This document shows, one piece after another, positions 1 to 8,289 of a stretch of 64,000 bases of DNA. Made by a program: the position numbers and the translations under genes. The notes beneath the pieces were generated by a model that searched no databases, had not been told where the DNA came from, and saw only the letters and a list, made by a program, of their open reading frames with translations. Positions within the stretch are counted from its first letter, which is position 1. Each line of letters starts with the position of its first letter. The DNA is from an uncultured Sphaerochaeta sp. (GTDB lineage: Bacteria; Spirochaetota; Spirochaetia; Sphaerochaetales; Sphaerochaetaceae), in contig NZ_OY763408.1 of assembly GCF_963667405.1 (NCBI RefSeq), positions 767,757 to 831,756 of the forward strand. The letters are read 5' to 3'.

Positions 1-1016
1 ACGGTGCCTGTCCGACTTGTGGTACGAAGGACAGCTTCACCGAGCCGAGAAACTTCAATCTGATGTTTGCCACCCACATTGGTGCCAATGCCGATGCCAG
101 TTCGACCATCTATCTCAGGCCTGAGACCGCCCAGGGCATCTACGTGGATTTCAAGAATGTTGTTTCCTCCAGCCGCGTGAAGATTCCTTTTGGCATCGCC
201 CAGGTTGGAAAGTCGTTCCGCAATGAGATCACCACCAAGAATTTCATCTTCCGCTCATGCGAATTTGAGCAGATGGAGATGCAGTGGTTCTGCAAGCCCG
301 GCAGTGATGAGTCCTGGTTCTCCTACTGGAGAGAACAGAGGATGGCGTTCTATCACAAGATGGGCATCAAGCCGAGCAGCCTCAGGTGGCATCAGCATGG
401 GCCGGATGAGCTTGCCTTCTATGCAAAGGATGCGTATGACATCCAATTCCTCTTCCCGATGGGTTGGCAGGAACTGGAAGGAGTACACAGCCGCACCGAC
501 TATGATCTGACCCAGCACCAGACCTTCAGCGGCAAGGAGATGACCTATCTCGATCCCGAGACCAACGAGCGGTACATCCCGTATGTGGTGGAGACCTCTG
601 CAGGCCTTACCCGCAATGTCCTGATGGCGCTCAGCGATGCCTATGACGAGGAAGAGCTTGAAGGTGGCGATGTCCGCACCGTACTTCACTTCCATCCCCG
701 TCTTGCCCCTGTTGAGGTGGCTGTCCTGCCTTTGGTGAAGAAGGACGGCATTGCCGAATTCGCTTCCAAGCTGGAAAAGGATCTTCGTGAGGATTTCTCC
801 ACCTTCTATGATGTCAGCGGAGCAATCGGCCGCAGATACCGGCGTATGGATGAGATCGGCACCCCGTATTGTGTCACCGTTGACTATCAGACTCTTGAGG
901 ACAACACGGTGACCCTGCGCCTGCGCGACAGCATGGAGCAGACCAGGGTTTCGATCTCTGACCTTGTGGCCACCATCAAGCAGGCCACCAAGGAGTACAA
1001 GCGGGTGGAGCGGTAG
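1..1016 (+). CDS. glyS: Glycyl-tRNA synthetase, dimeric class II type (5' truncated by window edge)
   Basis: Charges tRNA-Gly with glycine in the cytoplasm. The reading frame (codons starting at base 3) is open from the window edge, so only about 337 C-terminal codons are present. The first visible residues contain a CPTCG zinc-type motif, followed by class II core segments such as YLRPETAQGIY and FRSCEFEQMEMQWF, and the C-terminal anticodon-binding domain (roughly LAPVEVAVLPLVKKDGIAE onward). This is the single-chain bacterial/eukaryotic-type GlyRS, not the alpha2beta2 type. The stop codon lies one base before the tyrS start, so the two synthetase genes are very probably co-transcribed and translationally coupled. 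Confidence 0.95.
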   Translation, partial: GACPTCGTKDSFTEPRNFNLMFATHIGANADASSTIYLRPETAQGIYVDFKNVVSSSRVKIPFGIAQVGKSFRNEITTKNFIFRSCEFEQMEMQWFCKPGSDESWFSYWREQRMAFYHKMGIKPSSLRWHQHGPDELAFYAKDAYDIQFLFPMGWQELEGVHSRTDYDLTQHQTFSGKEMTYLDPETNERYIPYVVETSAGLTRNVLMALSDAYDEEELEGGDVRTVLHFHPRLAPVEVAVLPLVKKDGIAEFASKLEKDLREDFSTFYDVSGAIGRRYRRMDEIGTPYCVTVDYQTLEDNTVTLRLRDSMEQTRVSISDLVATIKQATKEYKRVER

Positions 1017-1017
1017 G

Positions 1018-2277
1018 ATGAACAATGCATTGAAGACCTTGATGGACCGTGGGTTCATCAAGGCATGTACGGATATGGACGCACTCAGTGACCTCATGGA
1101 CAAGGAGAAGGTCACCTTTTATGTCGGGGCTGACCCGACAGGCAAGAGCCTGCACATCGGGCATATGGTTCCGTTTTTTGCCATGCATCATCTGCAACTG
1201 GCAGGACACAATCCCATTGCACTGGTGGGTGGGGGAACGGCCATGATCGGCGATCCTTCGGGAAAAACCGAGATGCGCAAGATGCTCACTCCTGAGCAAG
1301 TTGCCGAAAACTGCAAGTCCATCAAGGACCAATTGGGGACGGTCGTGGATTTTTCCGAGCATCCCGAAAATGGTATGGGCAAGGCTGTCATGCTCAACAA
1401 TGCCGACTGGCTGACCGACCTGAACTACATCACGTTCCTCAGGGAGATCGGCAGGCATTTCTCGGTCAACCGGATGCTGACGTTCGAATCCTACAAGCAG
1501 CGCCTCGAACGGGGGCTCAGTTTCATTGAGTTCAACTACCAGCTTCTGCAATCGTATGATTTCTATGTCCTGAACAAGGACCAAGGATGCCGCCTTCAGA
1601 TCGGTGGGGACGACCAGTGGGGCAACATTGTCAGCGGCATCGAGCTGATTCGCAAGATGGGCGGCAATGAGTGTTACGGGTTGACCTTCAACCTGATCAC
1701 CCGTGCTGACGGCCACAAGATGGGCAAGAGTGAGAAGGGAGCGGTCTTCCTTGATCCCGAGCTATTCAGCGCCTACGATTTCTACCAGTACTGGCGCAAT
1801 GTCAATGATGCCGATGTGGTGAAGTTCCTCAAGCTGTTCACCTTCCTCCCTTTGGAAGAGATTGCACAGTATGAGGGCGAGGGTGTGAACATCAATGAGG
1901 CCAAGGAGCGGCTTGCCTATGAGCAGACTCTGATCATCCATGGTCAGGAAGAGGCTGAGAAGGCCCGTACTGCAGCCAAGGCTATGTTCCAAGGAGCAAA
2001 TCTTGGGCAGGAAGGCCGTGAGGGCATGCCCTCCCTTACCCTCGAAAGGTCGGTTCTGGAAGCAGGGATTCCTGTGCTCGAGCTGTTCAGCAAGACCGAT
2101 CTCGCCGCTACCAACAGCGATGCGAGACGCTTGGTGAACGGTGGCGGTGCATGGATCGGTGAGACACGGATCGATGATCCGAAGGCTCTCATTGACTGCA
2201 CGTTCCTCGATGACTTTGATGAGATGATTCTCAGAGCGGGAAAGAAGCGGTATTTCCGTATTGTGGTGGAAAATTGA
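1018..2277 (+). CDS. tyrS: Tyrosyl-tRNA synthetase
   Basis: Class I synthetase of 419 residues that charges tRNA-Tyr. The HIGH signature is visible in GKSLHIGHMVPF near residue 45, the tyrosine-binding region in FIEFNYQLLQSYDF, and the KMSKS-like loop in HKMGKSEKGAVF. An S4-type RNA-binding domain forms the C-terminus (SDARRLVNGGGAWIG). I chose the ATG at 1018 because it immediately follows the glyS stop, has a GGAG-like site inside the glyS end, and gives the usual N-terminus. Earlier in-frame codons run back into glyS. A GC-rich hairpin follows the stop. Confidence 0.96.
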   Translation: MNNALKTLMDRGFIKACTDMDALSDLMDKEKVTFYVGADPTGKSLHIGHMVPFFAMHHLQLAGHNPIALVGGGTAMIGDPSGKTEMRKMLTPEQVAENCKSIKDQLGTVVDFSEHPENGMGKAVMLNNADWLTDLNYITFLREIGRHFSVNRMLTFESYKQRLERGLSFIEFNYQLLQSYDFYVLNKDQGCRLQIGGDDQWGNIVSGIELIRKMGGNECYGLTFNLITRADGHKMGKSEKGAVFLDPELFSAYDFYQYWRNVNDADVVKFLKLFTFLPLEEIAQYEGEGVNINEAKERLAYEQTLIIHGQEEAEKARTAAKAMFQGANLGQEGREGMPSLTLERSVLEAGIPVLELFSKTDLAATNSDARRLVNGGGAWIGETRIDDPKALIDCTFLDDFDEMILRAGKKRYFRIVVEN

Positions 2278-2289
2278 AGAAATAAAGAG

Positions 2290-2310
2290 GAGGGGGATAT
2301 CCCCCTCTCC
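2290..2310 (+). terminator. Hairpin between tyrS and the ABC importer genes
   Basis: A near-perfect palindrome, AGGGGGATATCCCCCT, lies 13 bases after the tyrS stop and just upstream of the binding-protein gene. It has only a weak T-tract (CTCCTTATT), so it may be a partial terminator or an mRNA-processing hairpin that sets the ratio of synthetase to transporter expression. Confidence 0.4.
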
Positions 2311-2327
2311 TTATTGGGAGATAGACA

Positions 2328-3302
2328 ATGAAACGAATCGTTGGTGTTCTTGTGGTGATGCTCTTGGTGCTTGGGACAATTGGGTCCCAACCGGTTTCCG
2401 AAGTCCAGGTTGCTCAGCCGTTGGAGGTTCAGTTTGCCGTCATGGCTGGTCCTACCGGCTTTGCTTCAGTGGCTCTTGCTGAGAACGGGGGAAAAATCAG
2501 TGATGAGCTGAAGGTGAATCTTCAGGTGTTCCCATCACCGAACGAGGTCATTGCCCGTTTGGCCAATGGGGAGTTGGATTTTGCTGCGCTTCCCTCAAAC
2601 CTTGCTTCAACCCTGTATAACCGGGGACTTAAGGTGAAGCTGGCTGCAGTCATCGGAAACGGCATGCTCAGTGTCCTTTCCAGCGATGGATCTGTCCAGG
2701 GTGTAGACGACTTGCTTGGAAAGACGGTCCATGTCCCCGGAGCGGGCTCAACACCTGATCAGATGAGCCAGCTTTTGCTCATGCAGGCAGGTCTGGAGGC
2801 AGGCAAGGACGTCGTGCTCGATTATTCGATTGCAGCACCTGCACAGCTTGCCCAGATGGTGATTGCCGGCAAGGTGAAGCTTGCCATGTTGCCCCAGCCG
2901 TTTGTTTCCATGATCTTGGGCAAGAGTGCGAAGGCTGCCGAGGTCCTGGATGTACAGGAACTCTACAGCAGCTTGTCCGGTTTTGAAACCTACCCGATGA
3001 CGGTGCTGGTGGTGAGTGAGGCATTCATGAAGAATCATCCTCGTGCGCTTGCGACTGTCCTCTCCACCTATGAGAAGTCGGTGGCTTGGGTAAATGCAAA
3101 TCCCCAGGAAGCAGGAAAGGCGATTGAGAAAGCTGGCATCATGGCAGCTGCCATGGCCACCCCTGCGATTCCGTTCTGCAATCTGGTCTTTGTTCCCAGT
3201 TCTGAAGCAAAACAAGCCGTTCTGGCTTACTACAGCTTCCTGCACTCATTCAGCCCCGCTGCAATAGGGGGATCTGTTCCTGGTGACGACCTGTTTTTCT
3301 AA
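2328..3302 (+). CDS. ABC transporter substrate-binding protein, NMT1/SsuA-like
   Basis: Exported binding protein of 324 residues. A hydrophobic signal peptide occupies about residues 1-25 (MKRIVGVLVVMLLVLGTIGS). The mature part has the features of the nitrate/sulfonate/HMP-type family: an early MAGPTGFASVALAENG segment, a GELDFAALPSNLAS segment, and LLGKTVHVPGAGSTPDQM. Family members bind small organic sulfonates, nitrate or pyrimidine thiamin precursors; the substrate cannot be read from sequence here. GGGAGA lies 6 bases before the ATG. The permease and ATPase genes follow directly, making one importer operon. Confidence 0.85.
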   Translation: MKRIVGVLVVMLLVLGTIGSQPVSEVQVAQPLEVQFAVMAGPTGFASVALAENGGKISDELKVNLQVFPSPNEVIARLANGELDFAALPSNLASTLYNRGLKVKLAAVIGNGMLSVLSSDGSVQGVDDLLGKTVHVPGAGSTPDQMSQLLLMQAGLEAGKDVVLDYSIAAPAQLAQMVIAGKVKLAMLPQPFVSMILGKSAKAAEVLDVQELYSSLSGFETYPMTVLVVSEAFMKNHPRALATVLSTYEKSVAWVNANPQEAGKAIEKAGIMAAAMATPAIPFCNLVFVPSSEAKQAVLAYYSFLHSFSPAAIGGSVPGDDLFF

Positions 3303-3311
3303 GGTGCGTGT

Positions 3312-4100
3312 ATGCAAAGGATAAAGCGGAATCTGGTGCTTCTTGTCTCATCGCTCCTGCTCCTGCTGATATGGCAGGCAGGTTCGATGTTGCTCGATAG
3401 TCAGATTCTGCTTCCTGGCATTCCTCCTGTGGTGCATGCGTTGCGTACGCTCATTGCCCAGCCTCCCTTTGCTCACAATATCTTGGCAACGGCCTTGCGA
3501 GCGTTGCAAAGCTTTCTGATCATCGTGTTCAGTGCCACGGTGGTCGGCGTGCTTGCAGGTAGATATGACTACGTGAGCATTGCACTCCGGCCCTTTGTGA
3601 CCACGGTCAAAGCCATTCCGGTAATGAGCATCATCCTGCTTGCTTTCATCTGGTTCTCCAGTGGGACCGTTCCCCTCTTCTCTGCCTTTTTGATGGGTTT
3701 CCCCGTCATGTATGTGCAGATTGAGATGGGGGTGAGACAGCTGGACCACAATCTTGAGGAGATGTGCAGCCTCTATGATTTCAGGTTCTCCGACAAGTTG
3801 GTTCATTTTGTCATCCCATCGATGACCAGCTGGTTCATCGCCGGGTCGAGAACCGCCTTGTCCATGGTATGGAAGGTGGTGATTGCAGCCGAAGTCCTGA
3901 CCGTTCCCCAGTATGGGGTGGGCGCACGGATGCAACTTGCGCAGGTGCAGCTGCAGACCGACCTGGTGCTCTCCTGGACGCTGATTGCCATCCTGCTCAC
4001 CGCAGTCGGAGACCTGTTGTTTGATGCGTTGGTGCTGTGCTGTGCGCGCCTGAAGCGATTGCTTGATGCGAGGGGGGTGCCATGCAGTTCCTCGAGATAA
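3312..4100 (+). CDS. ABC transporter permease, SsuC/TauC type
   Basis: Inner-membrane permease of 262 residues with about six hydrophobic segments, starting with an N-terminal helix (NLVLLVSSLLLLLIWQAGS). The cytoplasmic EAA-type loop that docks the ATPase is recognisable around residues 150-175 (LEEMCSLYDFRFSDKLVHFV). It begins 9 bases after the binding-protein stop and overlaps the ATPase gene by 19 bases, so the three genes are co-translated. The length and topology fit the TauC/SsuC family. No thiamine riboswitch precedes this operon, so assignment to HMP uptake is not supported by regulation. Confidence 0.87.
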   Translation: MQRIKRNLVLLVSSLLLLLIWQAGSMLLDSQILLPGIPPVVHALRTLIAQPPFAHNILATALRALQSFLIIVFSATVVGVLAGRYDYVSIALRPFVTTVKAIPVMSIILLAFIWFSSGTVPLFSAFLMGFPVMYVQIEMGVRQLDHNLEEMCSLYDFRFSDKLVHFVIPSMTSWFIAGSRTALSMVWKVVIAAEVLTVPQYGVGARMQLAQVQLQTDLVLSWTLIAILLTAVGDLLFDALVLCCARLKRLLDARGVPCSSSR

Positions 4101-4795
4101 GCAAGCGATACGGGCACAATGTGGTTTTTGATCACTTTTCGCTGGATATACCTCCCCAAACGATTCTCTCGGTCGTCGGCCCCTCCGGGGAGGGAAAGAC
4201 GACACTGCTGCAGATGGCCGCAGGTCTGCTCGAACCGGATGGGGGAAGAGTCAGCAAGGAGAGCAGCGAGGAAGGGAGTGTCAGCTACTTGTTCCAGGAG
4301 AGTCGTCTGCTCGGTTCCTGCACTGTGTATGCCAATGTGGAACTGGCTTTGCGCAGTTCCCATACTTCGGTGGCGGAACGGCAGTCGATAGCATTGCACT
4401 ATCTGCAGATGGTTGGTCTTTCCGATAGCCTTGGCCTCTATCCGGCACAACTGTCCGGAGGTATGCGCCAGAGAGTGGCCATTGCGCGGGCTTTTGCCCA
4501 CCCTGCCAACCTGATGCTGCTTGATGAGCCGTTCCAGAGCCTCGATATCAAACTGAAGTTTTCCTTGGTTGCTGCGTTTCTGAACCTTTGGGAGGAGCGT
4601 CCCAGAACCACGTTGTTCGTCACCCATGACCCGAAGGAAGCGCTCATGCTGGGCGACGCTGTCTGTTGTCTTGGTGATCCGAAACAGCCCCTGTGGTACC
4701 AAAAAATAGATATTCCCCGCAATGCGAGGAATATCTCAGATGCAAACATGTTGGCTTGGGAAGCTGTGTTGGTGAACACACTGGTGAACGCCTAG
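4082..4795 (+). CDS. ABC transporter ATP-binding protein, SsuB/TauB type
   Basis: Cytoplasmic ATPase of 237 residues. The Walker A motif is GPSGEGKTTLL near residue 38, the Q-loop is YLFQESRLLGS, the signature is LSGGMRQRVAIARA and the Walker B is LMLLDEPFQSLD, followed by the H-loop in FVTHDPKEAL. It completes the importer that starts at 2328. Its stop codon overlaps the stop of the desulfoferrodoxin gene on the other strand by four bases, so the two transcripts converge here with no visible terminator between them. Confidence 0.9.
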   Translation: MQFLEISKRYGHNVVFDHFSLDIPPQTILSVVGPSGEGKTTLLQMAAGLLEPDGGRVSKESSEEGSVSYLFQESRLLGSCTVYANVELALRSSHTSVAERQSIALHYLQMVGLSDSLGLYPAQLSGGMRQRVAIARAFAHPANLMLLDEPFQSLDIKLKFSLVAAFLNLWEERPRTTLFVTHDPKEALMLGDAVCCLGDPKQPLWYQKIDIPRNARNISDANMLAWEAVLVNTLVNA

Positions 4796-5172
4796 AGTTC
4801 CACCTTCCAAAGCCCGTGCAGATTGCAGTACTCGTAGACGGCCACAGCCTTCTCGTTGTCCAAAGCAAAGGTTGCATGGGGCTTGCCGTCAACCGGCAGA
4901 CTCTTGCGCATGCCACCCATATCGGTCTGGACATAGATGAATGCAATGTGGTGTTCCGTGGTCATCGGATGGTCAACCGATCCCACGTTGACCGAAAGCT
5001 TGTTTCCCTCGACGGTAACTACGGGCACATGCTTTTCCTTGGCAGCATCAACGGTGTTGGCCTTCAGAACGATCATCTCCTCGCCGCAGCAAGAGATTTT
5101 CGGCCCACGGTCGATGACCTTGGCAACAATGTTTCCACAATGTTTGCAAATGTAAAATTCTTGTTCTTTCAT
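4792..5172 (-). CDS. dfx: Desulfoferrodoxin (superoxide reductase)
   Basis: Reduces superoxide to hydrogen peroxide without producing oxygen, a typical defence of anaerobes. The 126-residue protein has both family domains. The N-terminal desulforedoxin-like iron site is CKHC followed by CC near residues 9-29. The C-terminal catalytic domain carries the histidine ligands in EKHVPV and TEHHIAFIYV and the Cys/His pair in YCNLHGLW. The ATG at 5172 has AGGAGA 7 bases upstream; longer in-frame extensions lack support. A TATACT -10 box lies about 28 bases before the start. It is alone in its transcript, unlike the perR-rubrerythrin pair at 34.2 kb. Confidence 0.95.
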   Translation of the reverse strand: MKEQEFYICKHCGNIVAKVIDRGPKISCCGEEMIVLKANTVDAAKEKHVPVVTVEGNKLSVNVGSVDHPMTTEHHIAFIYVQTDMGGMRKSLPVDGKPHATFALDNEKAVAVYEYCNLHGLWKVEL

Positions 5173-5239
5173 CGGTATTCTCCTTGATGTCAGTATACCC
5201 GAGATTCCTCCCCTCGTACAGACGAGTTTGCCCCGGGAC

Positions 5240-5268
5240 AAAAGGAGAGGCAGGCCATCAGCCTGCCT
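5240..5268 (-). terminator. Terminator-like hairpin after gdhA
   Basis: AGGCAGGC and GCCTGCCT form an 8-bp stem with a five-base loop. On the minus strand it is followed by CTCCTTTTG, consistent with a rho-independent terminator for gdhA upstream of dfx. Confidence 0.6.
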
Positions 5269-5290
5269 CATCATTGGTTGGTCCTTGGTA

Positions 5291-6652
5291 TCAGACATAC
5301 CCTTGGGCGATCATAGCCTCGCTTACCTTCAGGAATCCCGCGATGTTCGCTCCGTCGACATAGTTGTCCCTGGTGCTGTACTTCTCGGCAGCATTGCTGA
5401 TGGAAGAGAAGATGTTCTTCATGATCAGCTGAAGCTGTTGGTCCACCTGCTGAGGAGTCCACTGGAGCTTCTGGCTGTTCTGGGCCATCTCCAGACCGGA
5501 GACGGCGACTCCGCCTGCATTGGAAGCTTTGCCCGGAGCATGGAGTATGCCAGCATCCTTGAAAATGGCATCCGCTTCCAGAGTGGTCGGCATGTTTGCA
5601 CCTTCGCCTACCAATTGGATGCCGTTGGTGATCAGGTTCTTTGCATCCTTGGCGTTGATCTCGTTCTGGGTTGCGCAGGGGAATGCATAGTCAGCCTTTA
5701 CATCCCAGAGGGGATTGCTTTCCGCTCCGCCATTGTGTGGAATGTAGGTCGCTTCAGGGAACTGCTGGGCATACTCTGCGATTCTTCCTCTTCGTACGTT
5801 CTTCAGCGTTTTCACAAAGGCGAGCTTCTTTGCATCAATACCGCTGGGATCGAGCAGAACACCGGTGGAGTCACTGAGGGAAACAGGCTTGGCTCCCATA
5901 TGCAGGAGTTTTTCCACGGTGTACTGGGCTACGTTTCCGCTGCCGCTCACCAAGCAGGTCTTTCCATCCAAGCTCTTTCCCTTCGCTTCCAGAATTGCTG
6001 CAGAAAGGTAGACAAGTCCGTAGCCGGTGGCTTCGGGGCGAATATACGATCCACCGTACGAGGGTCCTTTGCCGGTGAGCACACCGACCGAGCGATTGGC
6101 AAGGCGCTTGTACTGGCCGTACATGTAGCCGATCTCTCTTCCTCCCACACCGATGTCTCCGGCAGGGATGTCGGTATCTTCCCCGATGTGTCGGAAGAGC
6201 TCAGTCATGAGACTTTGGCAAAAGCGCATCACCTCGTTGTCGCTCTTTCCCTTCGGATTGAAATCACTGCCGCCTTTTCCGCCGCCCATGGACAGGCCGG
6301 TGAGGCTGTTCTTGAAGGTTTGCTCAAAAGCGAGGAACTTGAGGATGGAGAGATTGACGGAGGGATGGAACCTAAGGCCCCCCTTGTACGGGCCGATTGC
6401 AGAGTTCATTTGCACCCGGTAGCCGCGATTGATTTGCAGCTGCCCATCGTCATCAATCCAGGGAACGCGAAACATGATGACACGCTCAGGTTCAACGAGT
6501 CTGTCGAGGACTTTGTGATACACGATCTGAGGCAAATCATCCACCAGATTGTCAATGGAGGCAAGGAAGGAGGTGACAGCTTGGATGAATTCAGGCTGAT
6601 TGGGGTCAGTCTTGACCACATGGTCGAGAATGGATTGGGTAACGTCATGCAT
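5291..6652 (-). CDS. gdhA: Glutamate dehydrogenase, hexameric, probably NADP-specific
   Basis: Interconverts 2-oxoglutarate plus ammonia and glutamate. The 453-residue length matches the bacterial hexameric enzyme. The substrate-binding region includes GYRVQMNSAIGPYKGG and MGGGKGGSDFNPKGKS with the active-site lysines, followed by DIPAGDIGVGGREIGYM and a Rossmann segment (VSGSGNVAQYTVEK). I took the ATG at 6652 because GAGGAG lies at a normal distance before it; the in-frame GTG four codons upstream overlaps that site. The 300-bp upstream region contains several inverted repeats and may be regulatory. Cofactor preference is family inference. Confidence 0.95.
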   Translation of the reverse strand: MHDVTQSILDHVVKTDPNQPEFIQAVTSFLASIDNLVDDLPQIVYHKVLDRLVEPERVIMFRVPWIDDDGQLQINRGYRVQMNSAIGPYKGGLRFHPSVNLSILKFLAFEQTFKNSLTGLSMGGGKGGSDFNPKGKSDNEVMRFCQSLMTELFRHIGEDTDIPAGDIGVGGREIGYMYGQYKRLANRSVGVLTGKGPSYGGSYIRPEATGYGLVYLSAAILEAKGKSLDGKTCLVSGSGNVAQYTVEKLLHMGAKPVSLSDSTGVLLDPSGIDAKKLAFVKTLKNVRRGRIAEYAQQFPEATYIPHNGGAESNPLWDVKADYAFPCATQNEINAKDAKNLITNGIQLVGEGANMPTTLEADAIFKDAGILHAPGKASNAGGVAVSGLEMAQNSQKLQWTPQQVDQQLQLIMKNIFSSISNAAEKYSTRDNYVDGANIAGFLKVSEAMIAQGYV

Positions 6653-6955
6653 GGTGGGTATCACTCCTCGTAGATTCGTATAAATATACAGTAAACTGCA
6701 TACGATACTAGTGAATTTTGCAAAGTTGGTAAAGGGTTTAGGAATTGCGAAAAAATGCCCCTATTCTTTTGCGGTATGCGTAAAAAGAGCACGCATGCTG
6801 TTTGCTCTGCGGTGTACCGCAACACAGAACTCTTGTTTTGCCCATTTCCACAATTTCCAAAAAGATGAAAAACATGAAAAAAAAGCTGGGAACATTCCCA
6901 GCTTCGTCTCCGATGCATACTTGCGGATGGCCGGATACTGCCTTTCTTCGTGTAC
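6653..6955 (-). promoter_or_regulatory. gdhA upstream region with several alternative stems
   Basis: No convincing gene lies in these 303 bases. The part nearest gdhA is AT-rich and holds the promoter, although I could not fix one -35/-10 pair. Between 6771 and 6820 inverted repeats overlap: ATGCGT (6775) with ACGCAT (6791), AGAGCA (6786) with TGCTCT (6803), GCGGTA (6771) with TACCGC (6815), and the palindrome GCGGTGTACCGC (6809-6820). These stems are mutually exclusive in part. They could be operators or a structured leader. The distal part holds the terminator of the upstream gene. Confidence 0.4.
6877..6904 (-). terminator. Rho-independent terminator of the amidohydrolase gene
   Basis: AAGCTGGGAA and TTCCCAGCTT form a perfect 10-bp stem with a two-base centre, followed on the minus strand by eight T residues. 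It lies about 50 bases after the stop at 6956. Confidence 0.9.
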
Positions 6956-8254
6956 TTATCCCCGCTTGCGCGAAAGCACATCTGTCCAGCATGCATTGGC
7001 ATCATGCAACACATCCTCCACGGAAAGGGAGAGGACCTTCCGGTGCTGCATCAGCATTCTGCCCTGGCAGAAGAGTGTATCCACGTCGCTTGCCTGCGCG
7101 GAATACACCAATGCACTGAAGGGGTCGTTGAGCGGGGTGAGATGACTCTTGTGCAGGTCCACCAGGAGAATATCGGCTTCCATACCCGCTTCCAAGCGGC
7201 CAATGCGATGGTCGAGTCCCAGGGCCTTGGCCCCGTTGGTGGTAGCCATGCCCAGGACCTGATACGGGGAGAGCTTGGTGTTGGTGGGGGTGTAGACACG
7301 CCCGATCAGGGAAGCGACATGCATCTCCTCAAAGAGGTTGAGGTTGTTGTTGCTCGAGGCTCCGTCCGTCCCCAGTGCCACGTTCAGCCCATGCTCAAGA
7401 AACTTTGAGACAGGGGCAAGCCCGCTGGAGAGCTTGGCATTGCTGCTGGGGTTGTGCACGATGGTTGCATCCACTTCTTTGAGAATTTCCAGCTCTTCAT
7501 CACAAAGATGCACGCAATGTGCCAGCAGCAGCCTGATGTCATCCAGACACCCAAGTTCCTTGAGATAGGCGAGCGGGGTGGCGTTGAACTCCTGTACGCT
7601 GTCCTCAACCTCTTTTCTGGTTTCACTGAGGTGGGTATGCAGCAAGGCTCCATGTTCTTTTGCCAAGTCGTGTGCATACTGGTAGGTCTCCTTGGGACAG
7701 GTGTAGATGGCATGGGGGGCATAGTCGAATTGGATTCTGCTCTCCGGGTGGCTGCGAAAGCTTCTTAGCAGCGCCTCTGACTTTTTGACACGTTCTTTTG
7801 ACTGCTGGAGATCACCAAACAAGGTGATGCCAATGCTTGCCCTGATGCCGCCCTCAATGATGGCTTGTGCAGTGCTGTGCTGGTTGAAGTACATGTCTGC
7901 AATGGTTGTCACTCCGCTCTGGATGCTTTCGACAATACCAAGCCGTGATGCGAGCAGGATATCCCGCTCGGTCAGCTGGTCCTCAATGGGGAAGATCTCG
8001 GCAAGCCACTCCTGCAAGGTCGGCAGGTCGTCCTTGTAGTTTCTCATCAGTCCCATGCTCAGATGGGTGTGCGCATTGACCAGGGCGGGCATGGCCAAAA
8101 GAGAGGAGGCGTCTATGATATGGTCCGGATGGAAGGAGGGCTCTGCTTTCCCTACAAATGCTATATGGGTGCCATCGATGCCGATGTCAGTGCGAAGACT
8201 ATACCCTTCCTTGGTCATCGGGATGACCAAGGCATTGGAAATGAGTGTTTTCAT
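6956..8254 (-). CDS. mtaD: Amidohydrolase, 5-methylthioadenosine/S-adenosylhomocysteine deaminase type
   Basis: A 432-residue metal-dependent hydrolase of the ATZ/TRZ-like subfamily, whose members deaminate methylthioadenosine, adenosylhomocysteine or related amines. Metal-site motifs are visible in order: PALVNAHTHLSMGLMRN near residue 60, LLHTHLSETRKEVEDS, LLAHCVHL and LGTDGASSNNNLNLFEE. The substrate is inferred from overall resemblance; guanine or other deaminases are possible. The ATG at 8254 has no ribosome binding site. Instead a TACTAT -10 box ends six bases before it, suggesting a leaderless mRNA starting inside the end of the preceding acyl-CoA ligase gene. Confidence 0.87.
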   Translation of the reverse strand: MKTLISNALVIPMTKEGYSLRTDIGIDGTHIAFVGKAEPSFHPDHIIDASSLLAMPALVNAHTHLSMGLMRNYKDDLPTLQEWLAEIFPIEDQLTERDILLASRLGIVESIQSGVTTIADMYFNQHSTAQAIIEGGIRASIGITLFGDLQQSKERVKKSEALLRSFRSHPESRIQFDYAPHAIYTCPKETYQYAHDLAKEHGALLHTHLSETRKEVEDSVQEFNATPLAYLKELGCLDDIRLLLAHCVHLCDEELEILKEVDATIVHNPSSNAKLSSGLAPVSKFLEHGLNVALGTDGASSNNNLNLFEEMHVASLIGRVYTPTNTKLSPYQVLGMATTNGAKALGLDHRIGRLEAGMEADILLVDLHKSHLTPLNDPFSALVYSAQASDVDTLFCQGRMLMQHRKVLSLSVEDVLHDANACWTDVLSRKRG

Positions 8255-8289
8255 GGAGCAATAGTATCATAAGGCGGCTATGCAGTCAC
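8255..8289 (-). promoter_or_regulatory. Leaderless-type promoter of the amidohydrolase gene
   Basis: On the minus strand GTGACT (8284-8289), a 17-base spacer and TACTAT (8261-8266) are followed by only six bases before the ATG. No Shine-Dalgarno sequence is present. Confidence 0.6.

Noticed and set aside
2328..4795. Calling the first ABC importer a ThiXYZ HMP transporter
   Set aside because: The folds would allow it, but no TPP riboswitch precedes it, whereas one clearly precedes thiBPQ.
5228..6673. A 481-codon open frame opposite gdhA
   Set aside because: It is fully antisense to a complete, well-conserved glutamate dehydrogenase. Its composition is that of a reverse-complement shadow and it lacks expression signals.
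6711..7145. A 144-codon plus-strand frame in the gdhA upstream region
   Set aside because: It runs through the amidohydrolase terminator and into the antisense of that gene, and is rich in Cys and Arg with no ribosome site.
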